A stretch of 64,000 bases of DNA from Alkalimarinus alittae. Lineage in GTDB: Bacteria; Pseudomonadota; Gammaproteobacteria; Pseudomonadales; Oleiphilaceae. The notes under the pieces were generated by a model that saw only the letters and a list, made by a program, of their open reading frames with translations, was not told where the DNA came from and made no database searches. Positions 1 through 11,107 of this stretch are shown here, in pieces. Both the position numbers and the translations under genes were made by a program. Position 1 is the stretch's first letter; every line of letters starts with the position of its first letter. The stretch lies in the NCBI RefSeq assembly GCF_026016465.1, contig NZ_CP100390.1, positions 3,330,501 to 3,394,500 on the forward strand, in the 5' to 3' direction.

Positions 1-101
1 CTGTTGGAATGACAATCCAAGAGGGTACTCACAGGAGGATATACGCTCAACGCTATAGCAAAACCAGCCACACCAAACAAAAATAAAATACGGTGATCCA
101 C

Positions 102-1046
102 ATGAAATTGTTAAAACCAACAACCCTGCTTGCGACCACGGCATTAACCCTTGGTCTAGGTGTATCTACTGCTGCATTAGCAAGCGGCGGTGCACATGAC
201 TATGCTGAAACAGAATATCCAATCGTATTGGTGCACGGCTTTATGGGCTTTGACTCAATACTGGGTGTTGTAGATTACTGGTACGGTATTCCAGAAGCCC
301 TTGAAAAAGAAGGCGCCGATGTACACGTAGTCGTGGTTTCAGCCGCAAACTCTCCTGAAGAACGCGGCGAACAATTAATCGTTCAAATTGAAGATATTTT
401 GGCAGAGACAGGGGCAGAAAAAGTAAACTTGATTGGTCATAGCCATGGCTCGCCAACCTCTCGATATGCAGCAGCTATCATTCCTAGCAAGGTGGCATCT
501 GTCACTGGTGTGGCTGGCGTTAACAACGGTGTTGAGTTTGCCGACGCAATTAGTGCAGGCGATCAAAAAGTCATTGCGTCAGTATTGCCCTTCCTTGCAA
601 ATCTGATTTCATTTTTAGGAGGCAATGAAAATCCAAATGACGTTACTGCATCTCTTAGCAGCATGAGCACTGAAGGAATGAATGCGTTCAATGCAGCTTA
701 TCCAGACGGTTCTATTTCACCTGATAGCTGTGGAGAGGGAGACTATACCGTTAATGGCATCAACTATTACAGTTGGTCTGGGCGTTCAGATCAAACAGCA
801 CACCAAACTGATTTAATTGACCCATCTGACCTATTGTTTGCCTATACAGGGTCACTTTACCCGCGACCTAACGATGGCCTAGTAGCGACGTGCACATCTC
901 ACTTAGGGCAAGTGCTAAGAGACGACTATTTCTTGAACCATCTAGACTCCTCTAACGGTTTATTAGGTATGACCAACGACTTAACAACAGACCCTGTTGA
1001 GATCTTTGTCAACCATGCTAATCGTCTGAAAGAAGCTGGACTATAA
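102..1046 (+). CDS. lipA: Secreted triacylglycerol lipase, family I.1/I.2
   Basis: Extracellular lipase that hydrolyses triacylglycerols. A Sec signal peptide with a hydrophobic core runs to about residue 27 (ALA-S cleavage region). The oxyanion strand reads VLVHGF, the nucleophile elbow GHSHG has Ser114, and the C-terminal part carries NDGLV (likely catalytic Asp) and LNHLD (likely catalytic His). Two cysteines (SCGEG and ATCTS) fit the conserved disulfide of Pseudomonas-type lipases, as does the C-terminal HANRLK. I start at ATG 102, giving 314 aa; a GTG nine bases upstream is in frame but adds nothing recognisable. The foldase gene follows after 10 bp, as expected for lipases that need a dedicated chaperone and leave by the type II secretion route (family knowledge). 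Confidence 0.95.
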   Translation: MKLLKPTTLLATTALTLGLGVSTAALASGGAHDYAETEYPIVLVHGFMGFDSILGVVDYWYGIPEALEKEGADVHVVVVSAANSPEERGEQLIVQIEDILAETGAEKVNLIGHSHGSPTSRYAAAIIPSKVASVTGVAGVNNGVEFADAISAGDQKVIASVLPFLANLISFLGGNENPNDVTASLSSMSTEGMNAFNAAYPDGSISPDSCGEGDYTVNGINYYSWSGRSDQTAHQTDLIDPSDLLFAYTGSLYPRPNDGLVATCTSHLGQVLRDDYFLNHLDSSNGLLGMTNDLTTDPVEIFVNHANRLKEAGL

Positions 1047-1056
1047 GGAGTAGGCT

Positions 1057-2121
1057 ATGAACAAGAAATATAAAAGCAGTATTATTCTTGGCTTGTTCAT
1101 GGCTGTTATAGGTTTGGGTCTTGTTTTCAAGACCCAAGTATCTAACTCGCCATTTGAGAACGTTTCTAAGAATGACCGCCCCCTTAAAAGTCCATTATTA
1201 ACCCTGTCAAAAGGCATCGATGAGCGCCTAGAAACAGCGAAAAAAACAAGTCTTGAACAGCATGATGTCGCAGGTGAAATACCTGTTATTAAAAATATAA
1301 AAAGCTTAAAAGGGACCCAGATTCATGGGAATTTACGTATCGATGACAACGGAAATCTGATTGTAGAAAAACCTGTAAAGCAATTATTTGATTACTTTTT
1401 AAATGTATCGGGTGAAGTGCCTAGAGCTGAACTTATCATGCAAATAAAGCAAGGCATTGCAGACTATCTTACAGAACCCGCTCAAAGCCAGGCCCTTAAA
1501 TTATTCGATGACTATCTGGTGTACCAAGCCGCCTTACAAACTGAAATTAATAGCGGCTTATATCAAGTAACACCTGGAAACTTAGACGACTTAGAAGCCT
1601 CCTACCAAACACGTAGCCAATTACGCTCTTTTCACCTAGGGAACGAAGCCGCATCAGCCTTTTTTGGAGATGAAGAAGCCCGAGACTGGTACACCGTTGG
1701 TAAATTACGTTTAAATGCCAACACAAGTCTCAGTGATGCAGAACGCCAAGCTGAATTAAGTGCACTTGAAAGTACCCTGCCAGAAAACCATAAAAAGGTG
1801 ATGTATAAACAACGCGAACGTGAAGCAATTAGAACCAAAATTGATGATCTAAGAACAAATAATGCGGATATATACACGCTACAAGAAGAATGGTCAAAAC
1901 ATTATGACAATGAAACAGTAGAGCGTTTTGTGAATTTAGAAACCACCCGAAACGAGTGGAATAACCGTTATCAAGCATACCTTCAGAAAAAAGAGCGCAT
2001 GAGTGTAAACTTTGCATCAAAAGAAGCCTACAATCAGGCTTTAGATCAGCTTAAATCCTCTATGTTTAAAGAGAATGAGATTCTAAGAGTGAATGCAAAA
2101 GACCGTTTAGCTCAGAATTAA
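1057..2121 (+). CDS. lifO: Lipase-specific foldase (Lif)
   Basis: Membrane-anchored steric chaperone that folds the upstream lipase in the periplasm. One N-terminal membrane segment (residues about 9-25) is followed by a spacer and a long helical, charged region. The Lif signature is at residues 108-120 (KQLFDYFLNVSGE); compared with the family consensus RxxFDY(F/C)L(S/T)A the first Arg is Lys and the S/T-A pair is Asn-Val. At 354 aa it has the usual family length. An AGGAG-like site precedes the ATG, and it lies 10 bp after the lipase, so co-translation is likely. The lipase-foldase pairing makes the call firm. Confidence 0.93.
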   Translation: MNKKYKSSIILGLFMAVIGLGLVFKTQVSNSPFENVSKNDRPLKSPLLTLSKGIDERLETAKKTSLEQHDVAGEIPVIKNIKSLKGTQIHGNLRIDDNGNLIVEKPVKQLFDYFLNVSGEVPRAELIMQIKQGIADYLTEPAQSQALKLFDDYLVYQAALQTEINSGLYQVTPGNLDDLEASYQTRSQLRSFHLGNEAASAFFGDEEARDWYTVGKLRLNANTSLSDAERQAELSALESTLPENHKKVMYKQREREAIRTKIDDLRTNNADIYTLQEEWSKHYDNETVERFVNLETTRNEWNNRYQAYLQKKERMSVNFASKEAYNQALDQLKSSMFKENEILRVNAKDRLAQN

Positions 2122-2141
2122 ATACCGAAAAGGAATCACTT

Positions 2142-3629
2142 TTGATCAGTAAATCGCTGCTTATAACTATTTCAATCCTATTGATTTTAGTGAGCTTTCC
2201 TGGCGGCGAATTCCCATTACTGGTTTGCATTGCAGTTGCCCCCGCACTCATTGCCACAGCAAGCTTAAACCCTATTCAATCAGCGTTAGCTTTAGGGGTG
2301 TGGGCGTGGATTTGGTGGCTAGCCGCTTTAGGGTGGGCCATTCCATCTTTGGCTATTTTTTCTGAATCGTCAGCATTTATAAGCATTTTAAGCATTACGC
2401 TAGCTTGCTTTACTTTAGCAATACCTTATGCACTTTCTGGCTTTCTGATTGCTTACTTTAGGCTGTGGAAAAGCTCATTAAGCTTGCTTCAAATTCCTTT
2501 ATGTTTTGCCATTCTGATCAGTTTATTTTCAACCGTATTACCTGCCGCGCCAGTCAACGCCTTATTTGAATACCCGATACTCTTACAATGGGCGGATATT
2601 GGCGGATTACCGATTTTATTATTTTTTTATTTCATTTTTAATACGAGTATTGCGAGCATTTTCATCCATAAAAAAGACCGCGCATACATCACGATAGTGA
2701 TGCTTATTTTTATCCCGATGATGGTACTCTCTTATGGCCAATACAAACTTTCTGAAGAAGCAAAAACCAACACCACAAAGATAACATTTGGCTACATACA
2801 ACCCCTAGCCCATTCAGAAGACAAACTTTCACACCTTATTTCACAGACCCACAAACTCAAGCAAGTATCAGAACAACTTGAACTCGTTATTTGGCCAGAA
2901 GTGCCTGTCGATTTTTCTTGGTATGACAACCAATATGAACGATACCGTATTCGAAAATTAGCACAAGAGATTGATGCACACTTAATTATTCTCTCAGGCT
3001 TTCATTATGCGAATAATATAAATGCCGAGGGCGGTCATTATAACTCTGCTACTTTCATTTCTAATAATGGCAGTCGTCTTGCGGAGTATCGCAAACAAAA
3101 GCTAGTACCCATCTTTGAATACCTACCCTTTAAAAATTATTTATCGCCATTTTTTCCTAGCGCGAGAAACTATATAGCCGGTATAGAGCCTATTTTATTC
3201 AATTACAAAGACCGTTCACTCGCACCATTGATATGTTACGAAGTGCTCTTCTCTGACCTTGTTAAGCCGTATGTTGATGACGGTGCAGATATCATCATAA
3301 ACCCCGGAAACGATGGTTGGTTTGGCCGAGTAGGCGCACTCAGCCATCTATCTTTAGCCTTGCTGAGAACCATCGAATACCGTATCCCGCTAATCCGTGT
3401 TAATAATAGTGGTGTGAGCACTGTCATCAATCACAAAGGCGAAATATTGTTCGATACTTTAAGCATGTTAGACACACAGATGGAAAAATCATTCAGCTTA
3501 GAGATAGCCAAAGGGGAACACACTTTTTTTTATCAATATGGCAGTATTTTAAACCTATTAGGCATACTGCTATTTTGTTTGTCGCTACTGTTCAAAAGAG
3601 ACAAGGTCACCCTTCGCACCGACCATTAG
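2142..3629 (+). CDS. Apolipoprotein N-acyltransferase (Lnt) paralogue in lipase operon
   Basis: Inner-membrane protein of the nitrilase superfamily; Lnt moves an acyl chain from phospholipid to the N-terminal Cys of lipoproteins. The first 200 residues hold several membrane segments; the rest is a carbon-nitrogen hydrolase domain with the Glu-Lys-Cys triad visible as WPE253, K318 (KQKLVP) and C365 (LICYE), plus NDGWFG. Length 495 aa is close to the ~510 aa of E. coli Lnt. It starts at TTG 2142 with AAGGA at 2130-2134, 20 bp after the foldase. Housekeeping lnt normally sits beside corC/ybeY, so this looks like a second, lipase-linked copy. Its real substrate is unknown. Confidence 0.78.
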   Translation: MISKSLLITISILLILVSFPGGEFPLLVCIAVAPALIATASLNPIQSALALGVWAWIWWLAALGWAIPSLAIFSESSAFISILSITLACFTLAIPYALSGFLIAYFRLWKSSLSLLQIPLCFAILISLFSTVLPAAPVNALFEYPILLQWADIGGLPILLFFYFIFNTSIASIFIHKKDRAYITIVMLIFIPMMVLSYGQYKLSEEAKTNTTKITFGYIQPLAHSEDKLSHLISQTHKLKQVSEQLELVIWPEVPVDFSWYDNQYERYRIRKLAQEIDAHLIILSGFHYANNINAEGGHYNSATFISNNGSRLAEYRKQKLVPIFEYLPFKNYLSPFFPSARNYIAGIEPILFNYKDRSLAPLICYEVLFSDLVKPYVDDGADIIINPGNDGWFGRVGALSHLSLALLRTIEYRIPLIRVNNSGVSTVINHKGEILFDTLSMLDTQMEKSFSLEIAKGEHTFFYQYGSILNLLGILLFCLSLLFKRDKVTLRTDH

Positions 3630-4075
3630 CCAGAAATCCATTTCCAAGGGTCCTGTTTATACTGCTCTAGTTTTTCGTGTTTATCTTCACGCAGTTTAAG
3701 AAAATCTAGCGTAACAAACTCACCATTACTCTCACCGCGATCAACCCAGCCGATAGACGCACTGTTATTTAGAGTCAACTGCAGTCCGTGGCCGATAGCG
3801 TGTTTGTCTGCATAATCTGCATATATCGAGACTACAGACACACCGATAGGAATCATTGCATCCCACAAGTTCACCCCAAACCACTCAATACCTAACCCTA
3901 ACTGACTACGATCACCTTTAATCGCATCCTGATTAAATTCATATACTGCGCGAGGATGGAGCAAAAAATATTGCCGCGGGTGAGGAGCCACCAAAGAGCG
4001 CTGCGAATAATAATCGTCATGAATAACCGTAGTGACCCAAACATCTAAAAATGTTTGTGAGTGAGCCTTTTTGGA
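3626..4075 (-). pseudogene. 5'-truncated gene remnant of unknown function
   Basis: The frame is open from 4075 down to its stop at 3626-3628 (about 149 codons) but has no ATG or GTG near its upstream end; only a TTG at 3994 could start a 122-aa product. Protein-like sequence continues upstream of that TTG (FLDVWVTTVIHDDYY), which suggests the true N-terminus is gone. The frame is closed by a stop at 4076-4078, inside the inverted-repeat element beginning at 4074, so the element or a linked deletion may have removed the 5' end. The 3' end overlaps the Lnt-like gene by 4 bp, tail to tail. I do not recognise the family; alternating polar/aromatic stretches could be a beta-barrel. Confidence 0.5.
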
Positions 4076-4125
4076 TTAAAGGGGTCAATCAAAGTAAGTG
4101 CCATTCGGGTCTGACCCCTTTAATC
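4074..4125. repeat. REP-like inverted repeat with GGGGTCA/TGACCCC arms
   Basis: Perfect 14-bp inverted arms GATTAAAGGGGTCA (4074-4087) and TGACCCCTTTAATC (4112-4125) enclose 24 bp containing AAGTGCCATTCGGGTC. I recall this GGGTCTGACCCC-type sequence near REP-associated tyrosine transposases and small mobile repeats in marine gammaproteobacteria. No transposase is present here. It sits where the leftward gene loses its 5' end. Confidence 0.65.
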
Positions 4126-4321
4126 AATAGATATTGGTTTTACAGTCAACCACTGTCGCTTGGAGAGCGTTTCGACTTAATAAGTTTGTAGAATAAAAAA
4201 CATAACGGATTATTTTGTCCAAAAAAATGGGGAGTGTTATATTTCGAGACGTGACTTATTCACACCATTCTAAAAAACACTCAACCAGACAATAAAAACG
4301 CGCCTGTGGGCTGGAGAAAAC

Positions 4322-5149
4322 ATGGAAGAACTCATAGAAGAAGTCAATATAAACCAATATTTACCCGATATAATAGCAGGCGCAACCAATGTCTTGTTTG
4401 CTATTTGTATATTGCTGATTGGTTTATTTGTTGCCGGTAAGGCAAGTAAGATAATCAATACAGCAGGCGAGAAATACGACAACCTCGACAATACGTTATT
4501 CCGCTTTTTAGGTAGCTTAGCCAAGTATATTATTCTTGCCTTTGTTGCTATCGCAGTTCTCAATCGCTTTGGCGTACAAACTGCCTCCATCGTTGCTTTA
4601 CTTGGTGCTGCTGGTTTAGCTGTTGGTTTAGCGCTCCAAGGCACACTCTCTAACTTAGCAGCCGGCGTTATGCTGCTTTTATTTAGGCCCTATAAGGTGG
4701 GTGATTTTATTGATGCGGCTGATCGCTTTGGCAACGTTGAAGAAATAGACCTATTCACCACGATACTAAAAACATTTGATAATAAGCATATTATTATTCC
4801 CAACAGCCAAATCTGGGGCAGTCAAATTGTTAATCACTCACATCACAACGTTCGCGGTGTCGACATGCATTATGGTGTTGCGTACAAAGAAGATACCGAA
4901 GCCGTTCGAAAAGTCATTGATATGGTTTTAAACAACCACCCTCACATCCTTAAAGACCCAGCTCCTTTTGTTGAAGTTGAAGCATTGAATGATAGCTCAG
5001 TAGATTTTTTGGTGCGACCGTTCTGCAAAGGCGAACACTACTTTGACATTCTTTACTCCGTACCAGAGCAGGTCAAAAAAGCCCTAGACGCCGAAGGCAT
5101 CGAAATCCCCTTCCCACACCGAAAGCTGATCATAGAAAAAGAAGCTTAA
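4322..5149 (+). CDS. mscS: Small-conductance mechanosensitive channel MscS
   Basis: Inner-membrane channel that opens under membrane tension and releases solutes on osmotic downshock. Three membrane segments (about 20-45, 60-80, 88-120) end in the pore helix with the Gly/Ala pattern AAGLAVGLALQG, followed by the MscS beta domain (RPYKVGDFI, VEEIDLFTT, IIPNSQI) and an alpha/beta C-terminal domain. At 275 aa it is close to E. coli MscS (286 aa). It stands alone, convergent with parE across a short hairpin. One of four MscS-superfamily genes in the window; this is the one closest to canonical MscS. Confidence 0.93.
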   Translation: MEELIEEVNINQYLPDIIAGATNVLFAICILLIGLFVAGKASKIINTAGEKYDNLDNTLFRFLGSLAKYIILAFVAIAVLNRFGVQTASIVALLGAAGLAVGLALQGTLSNLAAGVMLLLFRPYKVGDFIDAADRFGNVEEIDLFTTILKTFDNKHIIIPNSQIWGSQIVNHSHHNVRGVDMHYGVAYKEDTEAVRKVIDMVLNNHPHILKDPAPFVEVEALNDSSVDFLVRPFCKGEHYFDILYSVPEQVKKALDAEGIEIPFPHRKLIIEKEA

Positions 5150-5157
5150 TATCGTAG

Positions 5158-5179
5158 GGGCAGACCTATGTGTCTGCCC
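5158..5179. terminator. Hairpin between convergent mscS and parE
   Basis: GGGCAGAC (5158-5165), loop CTATGT, GTCTGCCC (5172-5179), followed by GCTTTT. It lies 8 bp after the mscS stop and 10 bp from the parE stop. Its position suggests a two-way terminator, though the T-tract is short; it could also be an interspersed repeat. Confidence 0.5.
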
Positions 5180-5189
5180 TGCTTTTGAC

Positions 5190-7403
<2,214 letters not shown>

Positions 7404-8171
7404 ATGAAAACAAAGCGGTGGTTGCTATCTGTCACTTTAGCCCTAATATTTTTATCAAATTTCTCGCACGCCGAAACGGTCACCATTAGGGCGGACAACT
7501 GGTTTCCTATCAATGGCAACCCAGAGTCAGCAACGCCCGGCTATATGATTGAACTTGCTACCCGTATTTTTGGTGATGCCGGCCATACCGTTGATTATCA
7601 GACATTACCCTGGAAAAGAGCCATCGTATTTGTACGAAAAGGATTACATGACTGCGTTGTAGGCGGAAACCGTAAAGACACGCCCGACTTTGTTTTCCCC
7701 AATGTCAGCTGGGGCGTAGATAGCGCCGTTTTTTATGTTAAAAAAGACGAGAAATGGCGCTATACAGACTTGCAGTCCATAACATCCATCCAACTCGGGT
7801 TGATTGGTGGCTATGCCTACAATGATGAATTTACCGCATTTATAAAAAAGAACAAAGCGCATTACCAGCTTCTTACCGCAGAGAATTCATTAGAGAATAA
7901 TATTAAAAAATTAATGGCAGAACGCATAACCGCCACCCTTGAGTCACCTCTAGTAATGCAGGCTAAACTAAAAGAAATGGAGCTGGTAGACCAAATTATA
8001 CCTGCAGGTCAGCTTGGCGAGTCCTTTGATATTTATATCGCCTGCTCTCCAGCCAAAGCGTCTAGCAAGGCGCTCGTCAAGTTAATTGACGAAGGGACTC
8101 AGAAGCTTCGTCAATCAGGTGAGCTACAAACCATACTCGATAAATATGGGGTGAAAGACTGGATTCAATAA
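7404..8171 (+). CDS. Periplasmic solute-binding protein, family 3 type
   Basis: Secreted binding protein of the amino-acid type (SBP_bac_3 fold). A signal peptide covers residues 1-23 (FSHA-ET cleavage). The mature part begins with VTIRADNWFPING and has the two-lobe pattern, with PGYMIELATRIF near the first lobe and LRQSGELQTILDKYG near the end. At 255 aa the length is normal. No ABC permease or ATPase gene is adjacent, so it may serve a distant transporter or act as a sensor. The ligand cannot be told from the sequence. It ends 3 bp from the convergent subtilase gene. Confidence 0.8.
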   Translation: MKTKRWLLSVTLALIFLSNFSHAETVTIRADNWFPINGNPESATPGYMIELATRIFGDAGHTVDYQTLPWKRAIVFVRKGLHDCVVGGNRKDTPDFVFPNVSWGVDSAVFYVKKDEKWRYTDLQSITSIQLGLIGGYAYNDEFTAFIKKNKAHYQLLTAENSLENNIKKLMAERITATLESPLVMQAKLKEMELVDQIIPAGQLGESFDIYIACSPAKASSKALVKLIDEGTQKLRQSGELQTILDKYGVKDWIQ

Positions 8172-8174
8172 AAA

Positions 8175-10931
8175 TTATTGCTGCCGTTGAATGCCCTTAG
8201 TGTCTTCATTTCGCTCATCAACAACGATAAATGAATCAGGAATTTTTCTGATAATGCGATTTTTATCGTTACCACCCACCGATACCCCCTCAACCACATT
8301 CTGATAACCTACGTTAAAGTCTAAACCTGAAATATCTGCACTTCGAACCTCGATCAACGACGCAGCACCGACGACAGGATAATCACCTTGGGCTTCGCCC
8401 ACATCACTCACTAACCCATCTTGGTCCATATTGGTGCTAGCAAAAACGTAGTAGTCACCCTGAGGAACGTCTTCAAAAGCATAACTATAGGTGCCTTTAT
8501 TTTGTTGCGCGGTCTGAAAAGCAAATATTTCTATTAAGACGTTTTCTTGCCCTTCAAGAATCGCATCTTCTGCAGCCTCTTGCTTTGATCGCTCTATCAG
8601 TCCTACATATAGCTCACCCACAGTAGCGACTTTATTAGGGTCAGGAACGGTCATAAGCACTGAGATGGTTTTGGGTGTTTCTGGCACACCATCTTTTTGA
8701 TACGCTACGTTTATCGTTCCTGAGTACGTGGAGCCAACAGCTAACCCTGCTCGGTCAATTGATACTAAGTAGTTTCCCAGCTTATTACCATCAACGCTCT
8801 GTTCGCTAACCGTTAGCCAAGGAGCATCTAACATATTGCCGTTATCTATATCTGTTACCAATGTGACCGCTATTGTTGACCCGCTACCGCCCATTTTCAT
8901 AGATAGTGATGTTTTGGTATTTAACCCATCAAAACTGATACTTTGAGGGTTTATTGATAAAAATGCAGGGATTGTTGCCCCCGCCTTCTCCATCGCTTTT
9001 GAAGCATTGATAAGACCGTACCCGTATTGATTATCTTTACCGCTAGCGCCAAGATCATCAGTAATCTCCTCTGATGCTAGTAGCGTAATAAAATCCGCCC
9101 CCGTTAAACTAGGGTCAACTTCTTTCATCAGCGCAGCAACGCCCGAGACATGAGGTGCTGCCATTGATGTACCCTGATACCAAGCGTAAACACTCGCATT
9201 AATCGTACTCAAAACCCCATCGGCATTTCCGTCGCCGTTGGCATCTTGCGACATATCACCACCCGGTGCAGCAACAGTAATCGTGTCACCAAAGTTTGAA
9301 TAAGGGGCGCGTTCTTTTGTTTGACCGACTGCGCTGACAGAAACTACATTGGAAAATGCGGCTGGATAAAACGGAGCCGATGAGTTTTCGTTACCTGCTG
9401 CAGCCACCAAAATAATACCTTGATTAAACGCCGCATCGACGGCTGATTTGAGAGAGTTCGAGAAGCCTGGGCCACCCAGTGATAAATTAATCACGCCTGC
9501 TCTTTTTGCTGGCTTAGTATTACTATCATTATCCAATCCCGCTGCATATAAAATGGCTTGAGCGATATCAGCATCATTACCTGAACCATCAGTACCTAGC
9601 ACTCGCAGAGGCATAATATCCGCCTCATAGGCAACACCGACGCCGCCAACACTGTTATTTACAGCAGCAATTGTTCCCGCTACATGTGAACCATGAAAGC
9701 TCCCCCCTTCATCCTCTGGATTATTGTCAATACCACTTTCATCATCTCCAGATATCGAGTCTTGAGAAATAAAATCATAACCTGAAGGAAGGATATTGGC
9801 TTTCAGATCATTATGATTACTTGCAATCCCTGTATCTATAACCGCCACAACTACACCAGTTCCCTGTGACTTACTCCATGCAGCAGGCACATCAATTAAC
9901 GAATAATGCCATTGAGCAGGATAAAGCGGGTCGAGTTTCGGATCGCCTGTCGATACAGCAAACGCTTTGCGTATATAGTTAGGCTCTGCCCATTCAATAT
10001 CATCTCGTGCTTTTAAGGCTTCAATATATTCCAATGTCTGCCATTTTTCTTGTTGATCTTGAGGCCAGTCTTGAAGTTGAGTGGATAACCGACTCGCTCT
10101 GGCATTAGCTGCCGAGAGGTCTATTTTCATCTTCATGCCATGCTTTGAACTACCCCCTAGATGAGACAACCCTTCGATCATTTCAAGTTGATGTTTAGCT
10201 CGCTGATTCGCTTGAAATGCGCTGAATGAAGACAACGCTGATGCGCTAGCACCTGATGAAGGTTTTTCTTTCAGCTTTACTAGTACTTCTCCGGGTACAA
10301 AGTCATATGCCATCAACAAAGAATGTTTAGCATCTGCAACGCCCTGAGAAACAGTCAATAGGTACAGTACAGGCCCTTCGTTTGCATAAACCTCTATTAA
10401 GTACTCCTTGCTATCAGTCACTTTTATGGACTTTGCATCTGCATCAGGTCCCTCTGTGTCCCCACTTGAGGAGCCATCCACAGCTCTAACAACCAAAGTG
10501 GTTTCCCAATCAACCGTGCTACTCGTGTCAGCCGGAAACGCAACCAGCGTCACGATTTGGTCTTTTAGTAATTTAACTGAAAATATGTCCCTAGGGTCTG
10601 AGTCATAGGTAAAGCGGGCGTCTGTATAAGTTCCCGGAATAGCGCTAACATAACCACCTGTAACCGATGGGTTGCTAATACTCTGAGCTTCTGATGGTGC
10701 GTTATTGTTAGGTATTAACCTCAGTTGGGACTGCATGACATCATTATCTGCAACAGAACCGGCAGGAATTTGTATGGTGCCCGATACAGAAAAAGTGGTC
10801 GGTGCAGCTGTGGGCGTATCTGTACCCACAGTTAGCGGTTCAGAATCACCACCACCGCCCCCTCCACAGCCCACAATGACGGTGCAAACTATCGTCAGCA
10901 CGAAGCTCGAAAATCTTTTGAATTCTGTCAT
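8175..10931 (-). CDS. Subtilisin-like (S8) serine protease lipoprotein
   Basis: Membrane-anchored protease. I place the start at ATG 10931 (918 aa), preceded by GAGGTAGG, because the protein then begins with a lipoprotein signal ending VIVGC; Cys22 is followed by six Gly, a linker often seen in exported lipoproteins. Residues about 40-200 form an extracellular beta domain. VPGEVLVKLKE (about 212) begins a propeptide-like region. The S8 triad is Asp366 (VIDTG), His413 (FHGSHVAG) and Ser589 (GTSMAAPHV). After about residue 660 come beta-sandwich and carboxypeptidase-regulatory-like domains (DVPQGDYYVFAS). Upstream codons to 11036 are open but unlikely to be translated. It probably acts on extracellular proteins. 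Confidence 0.9.
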   Translation of the reverse strand: MTEFKRFSSFVLTIVCTVIVGCGGGGGGDSEPLTVGTDTPTAAPTTFSVSGTIQIPAGSVADNDVMQSQLRLIPNNNAPSEAQSISNPSVTGGYVSAIPGTYTDARFTYDSDPRDIFSVKLLKDQIVTLVAFPADTSSTVDWETTLVVRAVDGSSSGDTEGPDADAKSIKVTDSKEYLIEVYANEGPVLYLLTVSQGVADAKHSLLMAYDFVPGEVLVKLKEKPSSGASASALSSFSAFQANQRAKHQLEMIEGLSHLGGSSKHGMKMKIDLSAANARASRLSTQLQDWPQDQQEKWQTLEYIEALKARDDIEWAEPNYIRKAFAVSTGDPKLDPLYPAQWHYSLIDVPAAWSKSQGTGVVVAVIDTGIASNHNDLKANILPSGYDFISQDSISGDDESGIDNNPEDEGGSFHGSHVAGTIAAVNNSVGGVGVAYEADIMPLRVLGTDGSGNDADIAQAILYAAGLDNDSNTKPAKRAGVINLSLGGPGFSNSLKSAVDAAFNQGIILVAAAGNENSSAPFYPAAFSNVVSVSAVGQTKERAPYSNFGDTITVAAPGGDMSQDANGDGNADGVLSTINASVYAWYQGTSMAAPHVSGVAALMKEVDPSLTGADFITLLASEEITDDLGASGKDNQYGYGLINASKAMEKAGATIPAFLSINPQSISFDGLNTKTSLSMKMGGSGSTIAVTLVTDIDNGNMLDAPWLTVSEQSVDGNKLGNYLVSIDRAGLAVGSTYSGTINVAYQKDGVPETPKTISVLMTVPDPNKVATVGELYVGLIERSKQEAAEDAILEGQENVLIEIFAFQTAQQNKGTYSYAFEDVPQGDYYVFASTNMDQDGLVSDVGEAQGDYPVVGAASLIEVRSADISGLDFNVGYQNVVEGVSVGGNDKNRIIRKIPDSFIVVDERNEDTKGIQRQQ

Positions 10932-11107
10932 ACCTACCTCATGCTTTGCCACGGCCAACCGACCTGTATTCGACAGCATCGCGCGCAAATAATTCAACAC
11001 AATTTGCGCGTCTATGCTCGTAGCATTATTCAACAATTACGTCTATTCTAAACCAAAATACAAACTTTATTGTCCCATTTCTGTAATTTAACAAACAGTG
11101 CCTTATC

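Noticed and set aside
93-101. GTG start nine bases before the lipase ATG
   Set aside because: Adds three residues without a better ribosome site; ATG 102 begins a normal signal peptide.
4270-4644. Leftward frame across the start of mscS
   Set aside because: Opposite to conserved MscS pore coding; no ribosome site.
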